64,000 bases of DNA, taken from assembly GCA_030144725.1 (NCBI GenBank), contig JASKMD010000014.1:6268635-6332634 (forward strand), given 5' to 3'. Both the position numbers and the translations under genes were made by a program. This document shows, in pieces, positions 41,849-55,200 of this stretch. Every line of letters starts with the position of its first letter. Positions within the stretch are counted from its first letter, which is position 1. The stretch comes from Haematococcus lacustris (lineage: Eukaryota > Chlorophyta > Chlorophyceae > Chlamydomonadales > Haematococcaceae). The notes beneath the pieces are model-generated. The model ran no database searches, was not told the origin of the DNA, and worked only from the letters and a program-made list of their open reading frames with translations.

Positions 41849-44800
41849 TCACTCCTTCCCCACCTCCATTAGCACCCCAGCTTTCTTGAAGATCGAGTCC
41901 AGGGTCTCCCCCAGGAACTGCAAACACAGGCAGCAGCAGGCACAGCACTGGTGACTTGTGAGATCTAAAACATAGTCGAGAAGGCTGTCTTCTTGATCAA
42001 ATGGCAGTCTCACCACATCATACTGTAGTCTGCATCCAGCTTACGCACGCCTAGGCTTGAACCTCACCTAACAGGGTCCAAGCGCCTTACATTCATCATA
42101 CAACGTCTTTCTACATATTATGCATTATAGGTATTTTTCATTGCATTCTACAGCCACCTCCACGACACGCTGCCTGCACCCACCTCCTCAAATGCCTCCG
42201 TCTTCTTCTTGGTGACGTAGATGTGGTGCGCAATGCCCAGCAGCATGCGCTCAAACTCCGAGTAGTTGTACTCCAAAGGGTGTGGGTGCAACACGAAGCG
42301 CTCCGGTTCACTGGAGGCCTGCATGCAGCATGCCATGGACATGCCCGGCTGTCAATGAGCAGGGCATCACCAGCGATGATGCAGCCAGATCAGTACAGAA
42401 AAGATGGGTCGGGACAAGCGTGCTCAGCCCAGCCCAGCAGTGCCCAGCCGTCAACATGCATCTAAGGTAGCTGCGGAGTGGCACCCAGCACCGGTATCAT
42501 CGAGGCGTGCGCATGGTGTGTGAATGGTATAACCAGGTCATGTTGACCCGGCGTGAAGGGGTGGCGTGATGTTCTGTGCTTAGGGCGGCAGGCAGCCACC
42601 CCTCACTTTGTGGAGCTATTTCAGTGATACGATGCATGAGGGGGAGGTAAACAGCACAGTGCCCAGCCGCCACTGCACAGACTGGCAGTCGCGCCGCCAC
42701 CCATGGCTGGCATCACTGTCGGCATGAAAGCACTGCCAGTACGACAGAACATGCAGTAGGACAGGCATGGCCAGCAGACAGGGTGCCACGCAGGCTCGCA
42801 GAGGGTGTGCACAAGGTGTGGCACTCCTGGCCTGTGAGCCCTGCTGGTACGGCATTGCATCATCACAATCATATAATGCCGTAGTGATACGCCTTGATGG
42901 TGACTTCACCAAATCAATTCGTCACCTAATTGTATCACCATTTGTTTGACCATGGAATTTGGGTGAAAATTCGTTGAGTATGAGATGTTCTTCGTCACCA
43001 AATTGTATCACCGGTTGTTTGAGCATGACATTTGGGTTTTCACCAAATCAGCGTATCACCAACTAGGCATATCACTACAGTATTGTATACAACGTCGCAA
43101 CATATATAACGTCGCAACATGATCAACGATCGCCGGCATTGCTGCAACACACAATATCAAGAACTCAACTGCCTATGTCTCGGCATAACTGCAGTGGAAG
43201 CATGGAAGCAGAAACTCTGAAATGCCTTGGGTTCTGCTGCCACACATCCGTGTTCCCCATGTCAAACTTGATGCCGAGCTATGACCGCCCCCGGCAGCAT
43301 GCATGTCAGAGTGATCATGACACAGTGTGACCACACCCAGCAAGGTTCCAAACAGCTTCTAAGTCAGACAGAGCGGTGATGGCAGTGATTGACAGAGACC
43401 ATGGGGTGTGATGGCGGTAGGGAAGGTGTGCGGGCCAGCATAGCTCAGTTTGCACAGCGGCCATTTCATAGCACAAGGCGACCTTTGATATCGTATGTAC
43501 GCATGTTGTGATATTTATACATATATCTTCCCGATAAACAACACTGGTGCACACTCGTCCCCACCCATTCCTGCTCACCTGCTTTGCGTAGATGGCGATG
43601 ATGGCCAGCTCCTGCAGGTTGAAGTCGCGGCCTAGCAGGTTCCAGCGCTGCAGGTGCGTGCACAGCCAGCGCAGGTCCACCTTGACAACTGAGGAGCGCA
43701 CCCGCTTCAGCTGGCAGCTGTCCAGCGTCTGCTCCACCAGCCTGCAGGCGGCAGGCAGACCAGGCAGATCACTAAGGTGTGCCTATTCCCATTATATCTA
43801 TTTGAATCTGATACTAGTCGGCTCGTCTCATTAGGTCGTCTCATTGAATCACACTGGGAGCTGCAGGTAGGCAAGGCAATGCTGTAAGGCCGCGTGGCAG
43901 CCTGCAGAGTGGGGCCAGGATGGGGTCAGGTGCATGGGTCTTGCTACAATCTACAGGGACCCACTGGGGCGGGCTCTTACTAGGCAGGTGGGCTGGAGGC
44001 AAGTGGGGGTTCTGCCAGGGGCAGGCCTGGCTGTGGGTGAGTGCATGCAGGAGTCTGAGGTGCCCAATGCAGCATACAGCAATGGGAGGGTGAGAGGGGG
44101 GTAGGAGTTTGACTGTTCTCACTTGCGGCCGCGTTTGAGCAGCAGCGCTGCGGCGGCATTGTTGGTGGCTGACTCAAAGCGTGCAAGCTTCTTGGTTAGC
44201 TCAGGGAATGTGTAGATCGCAAAGCAGTCCTTGATGAGGGACATCAGCTTGAAGGACAGCTGCTGGTAGGAAGCCTGCACACTCGGCAGTGCAGACAGCA
44301 GTGAGGTGCCTGGGGCACAGCTGGGTGAGCTCTCAGTGGTGTGATGTCATTGTCATCACACCACATCACACCATTACATCATTACATGGCACCAGCAACA
44401 TGGGTACTGTACAAGTGTGCCTGGCATGTAATGATGCTAACCCATGGTCATGTCATGGTGGTAGTGCCACGAGGGTTTCATGGCTGGTCAGCATGGCCCA
44501 CCCCGCCTTGCACACCCACACACACCCTGCATGACTGCACGCATACCAGTAATCAGGTACTCTGACTTGTTGGCCAGGATGACTCTGTCAGGGCGGCTAC
44601 ACTGCGCCCCTTGCTTCACTCTCCCTCTCAAGCTGTAACCCCCAGCCTGCCACAATGACATACACACCTCTCGGCACACCTGCCCTCACTCCCACCCTCA
44701 CTCATGCCCTCACTCCCGTACTCATACCCGCCCTCACACCCACCCTCACACCTGCCCTGGGTTCTCTGTCGCGAAGCGGGCGTGCGCTACCCGGATCACA

Positions 44801-46099
44801 CCGATCATGAAGTCCAACAAGTCAAACGATGACACGCCGCTCTTGTTGTCGACCTTGCGGGCGAGGGTCTGTGCGCCAGTGGCCACCGTGGTGAAGACCT
44901 CGTCCACCTTCTCAGGGGGAAACCGCGAGGTGACCACTTTGGCCGAGGTCATCAGGCCGCGGAATTGAGGCAGCGTGATTGCACCAAGCTGGTCCCCTGC
45001 CGTGGCACCTTCAGCACTCTGGTAGTAGAACATCATCTGTGAGCACCATGGCCACCGTGGCAGTGCGGGGCAATCACCCACAGCGCCGCTACGGTGGGTT
45101 GTCATAGCTTTTCTGATCCTACTTCGAACAACGTGGCTATGCAAGCCAGCCACTGGAGTTTTGCAAGACCATGCCCAGCTGCAGGTAGACCTCATGCTGG
45201 TGACCTGACGCCCATGGCTGTGATCACCGCTGTGCACATGGTGCATGTTGCACTGCCGGCCAACATGCTGACCTGCAGTGCGCCAGCATGATGCATGAGG
45301 AGCTCCTTTGTCTTGCCCAAGTCCTTGTCTAGCAGCGTGGGATCAGTTCGGAGCAGCTCCACCTCCACCAAGCCCCCCAACCCCTCGTGCTTCAGGTCTA
45401 GCTCACGCAGCCAGGTGTCGTGGGGAGGTAAGATCTCTCCACGCTCACCCCACTTGAAGGGAGGCGTACGCGGCCGGCCTTCCCACCTGCCAGTGCAGGG
45501 CCAGGTTGCTGCTCCCTTTTGTGACACATGCCCAGGGAGCTGAGGGATGTCAGTCAGCTGCAGCGCCAGCATGAGTCAGTGCGCATGGATCATGCCTACC
45601 GAACTTTGAACGCCACTGGGCCATTGGAGTACTCCACAAACACCTCATCTCCATTGGAAAAGATCTCGTTCACCACAATGTCGATGTCCTGAGGCTGTCC
45701 ATCTTTGTTAGTCACTGACTGGGGCACATATCTCCCATACACATCTCCTGGGTGCATTGAGGAAGCAAGGCACTAGCCCTGAAACCAAGGAGTGGGATAG
45801 GCAGCCAGGCCACTCGTGGAACAGTGAATGGTTGTTACCTCGAGTGTATGCAAGCCTTGCACAGGCGGTGACTCCAAGCCAGTGCAGGATTTGCTCGCCA
45901 TCCCCGCAATACAGGTTGATGGTTTCATCGACGGACAAGCCAGAGCCGAAGGGTGAGAGATGAACCTGGTGTTCAGAGCGGAGCAGCGGTAGGCAGGGTG
46001 ACCACACCTATGTGGACATGTCGACCTTCGCCCTATGTCTACCTTGAGCCGCATGCCATTGTTCACCGTCGCCTTGCTGCCAGGCTTCATCAGGGACAT
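41849..46099 (-). CDS. conserved-looking 474-residue protein, family not recognised
   Basis: Ten exons whose phases all close: 46099-46043, 45965-45839, 45747-45600, 45486-45273, 45036-44750, 44584-44547, 44309-44123, 43741-43579, 42318-42184 and 41917-41849; 1,425 nt. Residues about 17-110 look like a ubiquitin-like or beta-rich fold (VHLSPFGSGLSVDETINLYC, then QDIDIVVNEIFSNGDEVFVEY). Residues about 150-474 are helical and almost free of low-complexity sequence, with MMFYYQSAEG...LTLPQFRGL-like spacing, WLCTHLQRWNLLGRDFNLQEL and LEYNYSEFERMLLGIAHH. Such constraint suggests an old, conserved protein. An algal ciliary or cytosolic protein is possible, but I cannot name it. It has no signal peptide or membrane segment. 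It lies in tandem with Sm-B, 308 bp upstream. Confidence 0.8.
42881..43078. mobile_element. MITE-like insertion in an intron
   Basis: This ~198-bp AT-richer segment is bounded by inverted GTAGTGATAYGCC ends. Internally it repeats CACCAAATC / TTGTATCACC / TTTGTTTGA blocks. It lies in the intron between exons 8 (43579) and 9 (42318) of the 474-aa gene. No clear target duplication is visible. Confidence 0.65.
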
Positions 46100-46407
46100 C
46101 ACCGCAATTCAAATAGCATTTTTCGTCAAAACCATCGTTGCGCGCAGAGCTTTACTGTGCGCGCCATGGAGAACGGAGAATTGCCATAATCCAGTCACGA
46201 TGTGTCACTGCACATCCCATGTCCAAACGCTGCATGAATGCAGAACCTGCCCCATGGAGACAAGCGCTATCTTTCAACCAAACCAGAATCATTACACTGT
46301 GTTCAGCTTGTATGAAGCTTGTCCAAACCAAACGTGTTATTGTGAGCAAAGCTCAGAACGTTGCGCAGCCATAACCACATGGCACGCTGTCTTCCTAACA
46401 CAAAACT
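46100..46407. other. short spacer between Sm-B stop and the 474-aa gene start
   Basis: These 308 bases must hold the 3' UTR of Sm-B and the promoter of the downstream minus-strand gene. The TGTAA of Sm-B (46296-46292 on minus) is the only recognisable element. Confidence 0.6.
46292..46296 (-). terminator. SNRPB: TGTAA polyadenylation signal of Sm-B
   Basis: TTACA on plus, that is TGTAA on minus, lies 112 bases after the Sm-B stop codon. Confidence 0.5.
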
Positions 46408-48679
46408 TTACTGCCGCGGAGGCGGCATGCCAGGGCGAGGGGCGAAACCGGGAGGCGGGAACCCCTGTCCAGGCGGCGGCATCCCCATGCCCGGTGGTGG
46501 CATGCCTGGAGGCCGCATCCCTGGAGGTGGCATCATCATTCCAGGCGGTGGGCCACCTGCAGACAGAGCACCATGCCATGCTCTTCAAACTCGAAAATCG
46601 CTGTTGGTGGCTTTCAGCCACCTCCAAGACACAGAACGTCAACAGCCTGATACAGGTGCAGCGGCCACACAGCCACTCTTACCTGGGAATGGCGGCCGCA
46701 TCATGCCTGGCGGGGGACCCATGCCTGGCGGTGGCACTGCAAGCATGGAGTGTGGTACAGCCAGGCCAGAGCAGAGCAGCTGAGCCATGTCTTGCAAGCA
46801 GCATTGGTGGCTGGCCAGTTTGTGGCATGTGGGGTGGGATGTGGGAGCGCAACAGCGAGCCTGGCCTCCCATGAGACCAGGCATTAGCTAAGCTGGTCCA
46901 TGTTGTGTCGCCCTGCTTCAAAACCCAAGCACTACACAAGCAGTGCCGGGTTCTGCCAAGCCAGGGCTGCTTTGCAAGCATTCAATCCTTTGCCAGTGCA
47001 CCCCATGGGAAATGCCACGAAAACTGAGCAGGGCCCTGAACAGGACAACCAGGGCACGCCTGGTTCCCACCTGCTGAAGGCAGGTCTTTCTTAGCTCAGT
47101 CTCCTGAAGTGTGCTAATGAGTGGCCTAGTGTGATGTATCAGTGAGATCTGCAAGCATGTCGTGATCTAGTGCAAGGTCCTGGTGCAATGCATGGTGTGG
47201 TCAGAGTCAAGGTCCTGGCGCAGCGCTGCTGCAGCACTCACTGCCTGGGGGGCGCATCATGCCGGGTGGCATGCCCATGCCAGGTGGGGGCATACCTCCA
47301 GGAGGCGGCACTGCACACAGTAGATACACGGTAGACTTGGGCGCAACATGGGGCCCAAGCTGGTCTATGGCATAAGCTGGCCTGTGGGAGGATGCCAGCT
47401 GCCAAGTCTGCTAAGAGCTGCTGGGCCTGTGCAGTGATTCGCTGCTGCTGCCGCTCCACCATTAGCTGCTGCTGCACAACCTGCTGCTTCATTCAAAACT
47501 GAAGTTGCCTGCTGGGTACTTGCGACCAACACATGTGGCACAGGGGGTCATTGCACCCAGCTTGCTGCTTGGTGCCACTGCTAGGCAAGCTGCTGAGGCT
47601 GTTGCCCCGCTAGCACTGGCTGCACACACAGTTTGCTGCACAGCTACTCTGATGCTGCAGAACTAGCACACTCACTGCCCATGGGCATCCCAGGGGGACC
47701 TCCTGGTGGACGCAGCTGAGGCGCTGCTTGTAACTGCATGGCAGCATGCAGGCATGAGAGGTGGCAGGGCAGGTGACAGGTGGCAGGTGACAGGGCAGGT
47801 GGCAGGTGACAGGGCAGGGCATGCAGGGTGGGCAAATTGTAGGGCTATTGCTCATATGTGGTGGGGACTGTGACTCACCTGCGGTCTAGGCATCATCATG
47901 CCTGGGGCAGGGCCCCCTACCCCACGGGCTGGGCCTGCCAGCCCCTGCGGCCGCAACCAGTCATTGACAACAGTAGCGTGAGGTAAGATATGACCATTCA
48001 GCCAGGATATACCAGCTACGCCTCGCAGCCTCACCGCTGGGGCTTGCCCTGGGGCTGCAACTGGCATGCCTCTCCCTGCCGGTGCTCCACGACCAGGGCC
48101 TCCCTGCGGAGGGCGTTCACACGCGCAAACTAGCCACATGTCATGGGCTGCATCAGCTAAGTCCTTGTAAGCTGCATTCACACCTGGCCACCTGGGCCCT
48201 CAGCCCGCAAGTGATCTGCTGGGGGTGGGCCCTCAATTGTGACGGACACAACTTCTTCACCACGTAGGATCAGCAGGCCCAGCACTCGTCTCTCTTCCTT
48301 CTGCATGCCATACAAAAACACTTGGGTCGCAAGCTGTGCCAGAGACAAGGTCCAACTGGGGGCGACCCACCTCCTCTTGACCTTTTTTCGGCGGCAGCTT
48401 GCGGAACTCCTCCGAGTCGCCCAACACCAGGTTCATGTGCCGATCAAACGCCATGAACCTTCAGACCAGCTCAATACACAAGTCAGCAAATGATCTTAGC
48501 TGCATGGTGCTGAGGGGCCGCACACCTGCCAACGATTTGCCGCCCATCCACCAGCGTAACCCGCATGCCTGCACAGAGTTACACCCCGCCCTTCAAGCCA
48601 TCCGCAGTAATTGCAACAAGCGGCGCAACCCACGGTAGTTGACATAGTGTAGGAGCTTGGAGGTGCGGGAGAGCGACAT
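46408..48679 (-). CDS. SNRPB: spliceosomal Sm protein B (SNRPB)
   Basis: Ten exons in phase: 48679-48634, 48568-48526, 48458-48371, 48300-48184, 48103-48035, 47944-47879, 47715-47676, 47310-47242, 46736-46683 and 46556-46408; 246 aa, the usual length. The N-terminus carries Sm1 ([34 protein letters not shown]) and Sm2 ([20 protein letters not shown]). Then come [30 protein letters not shown] and a tail of repeated PPPGM/PPGMR motifs typical of SmB/B'. The protein is part of the heptameric Sm ring on U1, U2, U4 and U5 snRNAs, in complex with SmD3. Four of the tail exons are only 40-69 bases and each encodes one or two PPGM repeats, so exon skipping would change repeat number without breaking the frame in some combinations. 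Confidence 0.96.
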
Positions 48680-49247
48680 CACGGGTTTGCCTCCCTACTC
48701 CGCCTCGACAGGCTGCTCCCGATGAGGGGAAGAGGGGCTGGAACGGACTGTTACAGCGCAGTTTTCATTGGCTTCATCTTATAATTAAGTTTTGGTGACG
48801 CGCGCATGGTGAAGAAGTTAAGCATCGTTCAATCCGAATCCTGGATTGTCTCAGCTGTGCGGCCTTGCTGTCGCTGTGAATGTATGCATATGCATCTATC
48901 AGTTTAAAGGGCGGACGACACTCTTAAAGCGGCTGTGTTTCAGCAAGTAGCCCCCATCCTGCCCTGCAGGCAGAATAGATGCGACTCCATGTCACCGGTA
49001 CTGTGACTCAATGAGTACTATATGGCCCAGCCAACATGGGGGGCCAGACTGTCGTACCACTACTCGCTTTATTGCGCTCGCTGTGCCCAGCACTGCATTG
49101 ACATCAAGACACAAGTGGTGTGACTAGGTTGCTCGTTGGGAACCTGGCACAAGATTAAGGGGTGGCAGCGAAGCCCCCCCAACACCCTCATAAAAGCGCA
49201 TCGCAACGTCATGCATAATATCACACCACCCTACACATCTCCTCGGG
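48680..49247. other. intergenic between ULK4 stop and Sm-B start
   Basis: These 568 bases carry the ULK4 3' UTR and the Sm-B promoter. A TTACA (minus TGTAA) at 48751-48755 is a possible, distant ULK4 polyadenylation signal. Otherwise I see nothing. Confidence 0.5.
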
Positions 49248-52200
49248 CTAGAGGTATGGTACCAGCGTTCTGAGTACATCCGCAGCCAGCCCGCGTACAA
49301 TTGACCCATTAGCTGGCTGCGCACTGCCGGACGCTACCAGCTGGCGCAATGCCTCGCCCAGCTTGCTCAAGTCCTTGCCGGGGGTCACCACTGTGCCTGG
49401 CACCGCCAGGGCGAGCTGCAGCGCTTCCAGCAGGTGCTGCTGCACTTGGGGCGCCACGGGCGCTGGGCTGCCAGCACTGGCGTCACCCTGCAGCGCCGCA
49501 GTGACAGCGGCCAGGCTCTCCGTGGCCATGAGCCAGGGTGCGCACTGCTGGGGATACATGTTGACCTGCAGGGGGCAGGCAGCAGGCCAGTGTTAGGGGC
49601 GGGAGGGTGAAGCACAGCAGGCATGTGAGCAGCTGGTGATTGGTCTACAACCGACTTCACAGCCGTCAGCCTTGTATGGCTGCTTGGCCTTAAACACCGG
49701 CAACTCGAGCACGAGGATTTGTGACCCGATCCATGGCAGCATGCACAGAAAGAGGTGCGCGCAGGGGTGGGCTGTGCAAGCCGCTGCTGGGGGTGTACAG
49801 TGACTTGCTGGGCAGGCCGCAGGCATGGGTTGAGATTAACATTGAGGGTGCTTCTTGCATGGAGGTGGAGCTAATCATACTCTAACTTGTTGGAACACGT
49901 GTGGGATGTGGCTGCATGAACGTGGCACGCAAGCGATTGCCTGCATGTGCTGCAGCAGCTGCTGTCACCTCACCTCCAGTGGCTGCCCTTAGGCCTCACG
50001 CCCCACTAACCCTTGTTCTCTTAACCCTCCTCGTTGGCCTCCTTTCTCCTACCTGTAGAGGTTGGCTCTATCCCACCCAAGTATTTCCCCCTCAGTGTGG
50101 CTATGACTGCCACCACCAACCTTGGTGTGTCAGTGCCAGGTATGGTGGCTAGAACCTGCTCCCAGCGTGACAAACCCTGTTGCTGCCCTCCCTGCCCTCC
50201 CTGCTGCCCTCCCTGCCCTCCCTGCCCTTGCCCATGCGAACCCACCATGTCTAGCAGGCACACAGCCGCAGCGGTTGAGCTGGCTGCATCTGGTCGTGCG
50301 CATAATTCCAAAAAGACGCCAGACTGCTCCAACAGCACTGCCATAAGAGCGCCGTCGCTGCGCCCAGCTTCGACTTCGCGCGCGTCACGCTGCACGATTG
50401 CGTGACACAGCTCCAGTACTGGCTCCAAGAAGGGCTCGACGCTGTTTTGTGTCGCATACTCCAACACGGCAGCGACCTGCAGCCAGCGCGTTACGGCGCA
50501 ACATGTACCACGGCGTTACCTAGTGCGACGACACGGGATGCCAGGATGAAACAAGGGTGCTGGGATGGCCTGCTTGCTTCTTACTGGTTATTATTCAAGG
50601 CTCCCCACGCACCTCCACAAGAGCACATATGGCTGAACTGGCCAAGTTCGGTGAGGCCAGGAAACAACACCAGGCTTGCCGTACCCAGCAGCCATACCCA
50701 GTTGCTGTTGGTATGGTGCAAACCTACCACAACCTGCTACACACCCAGATATGTTGCATGCATATGGATCACGATCAAGGTGGGAGGGTGTGTGGTTGCT
50801 TTGTGCTTACAAGTGTTGCCAGGCCTTGCTCCAGCTGTGATGCACGGGTCTCACCTTGTCTGCCACTTGCATGGAGACGAGATCTTGAATGGGCATGGCG
50901 CCTGCCGCCATGATCTGGCGGCATAGCCGGATGTTGTGCACGTTGTTGTTTGAGTGCTCAAGGGACAAGAAGTCAAAGAACTGAGGGGCCAGCCCCAGCG
51001 CCTCCACTGCCCGCACATACCCTGGGTTCACCTCCAGCAGACCTCCCAGCAGCTGCAAGAGTGCGAGCAATGCAGGGAAAGCTCGGCATGGCACAGGCCT
51101 ATGCTACTGCCACCACGGCCCCTTCCAGTGCACTCTGACGCACAGGAAGCTACCCCTGATGCTGGTGATGCAAGGCCAATCATGGCAGAAGAGGTTGCTG
51201 AGGCAGAGGAAGACCAAGTTGGAGGTAAGCAATGCACAACAAGGGTGGCCAGCGTGCACAAAACAGGTGCGTCTGCACTGTCACACCCAGCCCCACCACA
51301 ACCACAGCTCTAGCCTCCCCAAACATCCCGTAAACATCTCCAGGTGTGTCAATCCAGGCAACCCAATACATGTGTCCTCATGTGTGTAATGTGTGATGTA
51401 AGAAGGGCCCCTCCGCCTGCCCCTCCACTTGCCCTTCCTCCTGCCCCTCCACTTGCCCTTCCTCCTGCCCCTCCTCCTGCCCTTCCCACCTAGCCCTCCT
51501 CCTGCCCCTCCTCCTGCCCCTCCTCCTGCCCCTCCTCCTGCCCCTCCTCCTGCCCCTCCTCCTGCCCCTCCTCCTGCCGCCCCTCCTGCCCCTCCTCCTG
51601 CCCCTCCTCCTGCCGCCCCTCCTGCCCCTCCTCCTGCCCACCTTGAGACCATACAGTGGCATGGGGTCCTCATCCCTCAGCAGTTGTGGCACCATGGGCA
51701 GCACATGTGAGGTCATCAAGTTGTCGATAGCGTCCGTGGCCAGGCCGACCTGCCGCTCCGCTGTGCTGGTGGCAGGGGTGCCATACAGCCCGGGGTCCAT
51801 GAGGCACTGCTGGGTGGCCTCACTGACCATGCGCAGGCAGAAGAAGCGCATGTCCCCGCTCTCTGACATGGTGCGCACCACCGCACACAGGGCAGGAAGT
51901 AGCGTGTCCAGCATGGCCTGGTAGTGCTGCAGCACCAGCTCCATTTGCTGCGGGCAGGGCACACGGCAGGAGAGCGAGTGGGGCAGGGGGTTGGAGGAGG
52001 GCGGGCCCAGAGCCACAGCTGCATCGACTGGTGCACAGCACTGTCGAGGACCAGCACCAAGGTGGGCAAACAGGACCAGCATCAAGGTGGAGCGACCCAC
52101 AGGACCTGCAGGGCCAGGACGAGGGCGATCTGGACAACCATCCGGGGTTGGAAGAAAACATACGCTGCCAACAATAATGCAAGTAATCGCAGTGCCTGCC

Positions 52201-55200
52201 TGTTACCCTGTGCCAGCAGCAACTGAGCCCTTGAACCTGGAGCCTAACCCTAACCCTAACCCTAACCCTGACCCAGGGTGGCAGCAGTGCTGGGCTGGAC
52301 CAATGGCCTTCCATTCACATGAGTCCCTTTTCCAACAGGTTCAGGGAGAGAGAGGTGGGAAGGGTTCAGGGAGTCAGGTGCTGCTGACTGCCGCGGTGTC
52401 GCTGCGAGCCTGCTGCCCTGCTGGTCACGTGCCTGGCAAATGCTCTCCACCACGTGCATCATGGTCTCTTTAAACTCGGCCAGCGCAGCAGCAGACACGC
52501 CTTGGCTGCCTGAAGCCGTGAGATAGGAGCCCAGGGAGGCGATCAGGCCCGGGGACACAGCCACGGAGCGGAAGAAAGGGCTGGTCACAAGGAAGACCAC
52601 CACCTGCAGGGGGTTAGGTGCGGGTTGAGGTTAACTTCAGTTAAGGTCAGGGTCAGGGTCAGGTTCAGGGTCTGTGCCAGGATTAGGGTCAGGGCCAGGA
52701 TCAGGGTCAGGGCCAGGGCCAGGGTCACTGCACTGTGAAGCCGTAACTCAGGCCTACACCCGAGCCCCTCACCAACCCGCTCCCCTGCCGCAGCAGGCTG
52801 CTTATGCGAGGTGTAGATAGATGCAGGTGCCACGCTCAGGGCAAGCACTGTCTGTGAGGCAGCAAGCACCCCTGCTGCCCCCCTGCTGCTGCCCCCCTGC
52901 CCCCTCACCGCACTGCAGCGGGGCACCACAGCTCGACAGAGCTAACACTGAAAGGTCCGCAGGGAGCTGTGATGTGCACAACCCACCAACTCAACCAACC
53001 CACCAACTCAACCAACCAACCAGCCAACCAGCCAGCCTGCCACTTGACCAGCCAGATCCCACCTGAAACTGCTGCAGAGGATTCTTGTTGGATCCCACTG
53101 CCCGACCAGGGCTTGCAGCCTTGCGTGTGCCTGGCTTGCCCAGCTCCTCAGTGACCTGCACAGTGGGCTGCTCAGCTAGTCATGTGCAGGCATGCAGGCG
53201 GTAGGGGGACAGGGCTGCGGGTTGGGCCAGGCGGGTACTGCATAGGAGCTAGCATGTGACAGAGGGGTTGGTGGGTAAGGTACATCAGCCACAGCCAGTT
53301 GCAGGACGCTGTATAACCACAACATCAAATGCAATATGAGGTGGGCCGACATGCAGCCCACTGGTTGGCGTTGTTTACTGTCCAGTTGATCCCAGCACCA
53401 GGGTCAAGGAAGCTGGCCAGCTACTGAGCAGGAGACGCTCTGGGCTCACGAGCAGCAGCTGACCTGGCTGCAGATGCCCGGCACCAGACGCCCCATCTCC
53501 TCCCTCAGCGCTGTGATGGCCTGCTGCAGGTACTCGTCCTTCTCCCGCTGCAGTCGCTCGACGGCGGGGATGAACTTGGCCTTGCAGGCCTCCAGCAGCC
53601 AGCGGGTGGACAGCCTGGACGATGACAAAAAGAAGGTTGGCATGGCAGAGTCACACATAGGTTCAGGGAGGTCACACCTGGCTGACCCACACTCGGGGTG
53701 TGGGGGAGGGACAGATAGTAGGTTGCAAACGTGGCCTGGGAGCTGACAGTGTCAGCCTGGGAGCTGAGCTGTCAGCACTGGCCTGCTCCGCCAGCACAGT
53801 GTGGGTGGGGCTGTGTGAGCAGCACTGGGGCTGTGTGAGCAGCACAATATGGCAGACAGATGCAGCGCTGGCTGCCTGGGTCTGTGCTTTGTCACAGCTG
53901 GAAGGTTTGAGCAGGCACAGGCAAGCAGGTTGTGCATGCACACTCAGCGCTGCTCAACAACCCCCCCCGCTTGCTCAATGTCTATGACTGTGGTTTGAAA
54001 ATGCGTAGGTAGGTAGGTAGGTGGGTGATGTGTAGGAGAACACAAAGGTAGGTAGGTGGAGATTGGTGTGTAGATGTAGGCCATTGGAGCAACAGCAGAA
54101 GTGAAGGAGATGGGCAGAGAGGAAGAGGGCTAGCCCAGGTGCTGACCGTGAGAGCAGGAGCAGTGTGACAATGCTCTTGGAGCGCAGCAGCGGCACCGAG
54201 TGGTCCAGCAGCTGCATCAGGCTGGGCACCAGGCCCCTCTCCTCAGCCAGGGCGCTCTTGGCCCGGGTGCTCAGCTCAGGCAGCGTCAACGCCATGTTCA
54301 GCATGTTAATGGCGGCGGTCTGGACCTGCGCATACAGCGGCACCGCAAACACCAGCGGGTCAATGCACCCCAGGCATCACTCAAGAAGACCACTCAGGCA
54401 TGAGAAATGGCATGCATCAAGGGAGGAGCTTTTGCAGGGGACTGCAGCTCGCAGTAAGGGAGCATCAAGGGAGCATTAATGGAGGAGCTGGGGCATGGCC
54501 GGCACTCAATACCCATCCTAGAAGCAAAGGACCCCCCTCAACCACCATCTCTGACCCCGCCCTGGAGCTATAGCTGCTCAGGCATCACCCGAATCTGTGT
54601 AGCAAAGGAGATGTGCCAGGCCCAAGACAGGTGCGCCTGCAGTGTAGCACCCGGTCCTACTGTGACCACTGCTCCAGCCTGCCCCTAACAGCCCCAAGAC
54701 ATCTCCAGGCATGTCAAGCCAGGCAACCCAGCAACCTCAGACCAGACTGGTCACCCAGGCTCTGTGCAGAACACCCCAGGCATCACCAACCTCTACGGAC
54801 ACCATGGCAGTCAGCACCCTGGGGCCAAGCCCTGGGACCATCATCCCCCTTGCAGGACCAGGACCAGGACCAGGACCAGGACCAGGACCAGGACCAGGAC
54901 CAGGACCAGGACCAGGACCAGGACCATCAGCGCAGCCTGTCTGTCGCACTCCCTTCTCTCTCCCTCCCTTCCAACCTCTCTCCTCCCCTCTCCCCTCGTT
55001 CCCATTGAAAATGTTAGCCTGGCCCGTGCCAGCATCCTGCAATGGCAGCCTGCCTCCATGCTCTCATCACCAGCTCTGCCTGCCATCCAGCATGCCGGGC
55101 CCACTGCACCTGCCTTGCTGCTGGGATCCGTCACGCCTGCTACGAACAGGTGGATGCCAAACTTGTCCACCACCGCGGCCACCAACTGGGGGCTGTGCCG

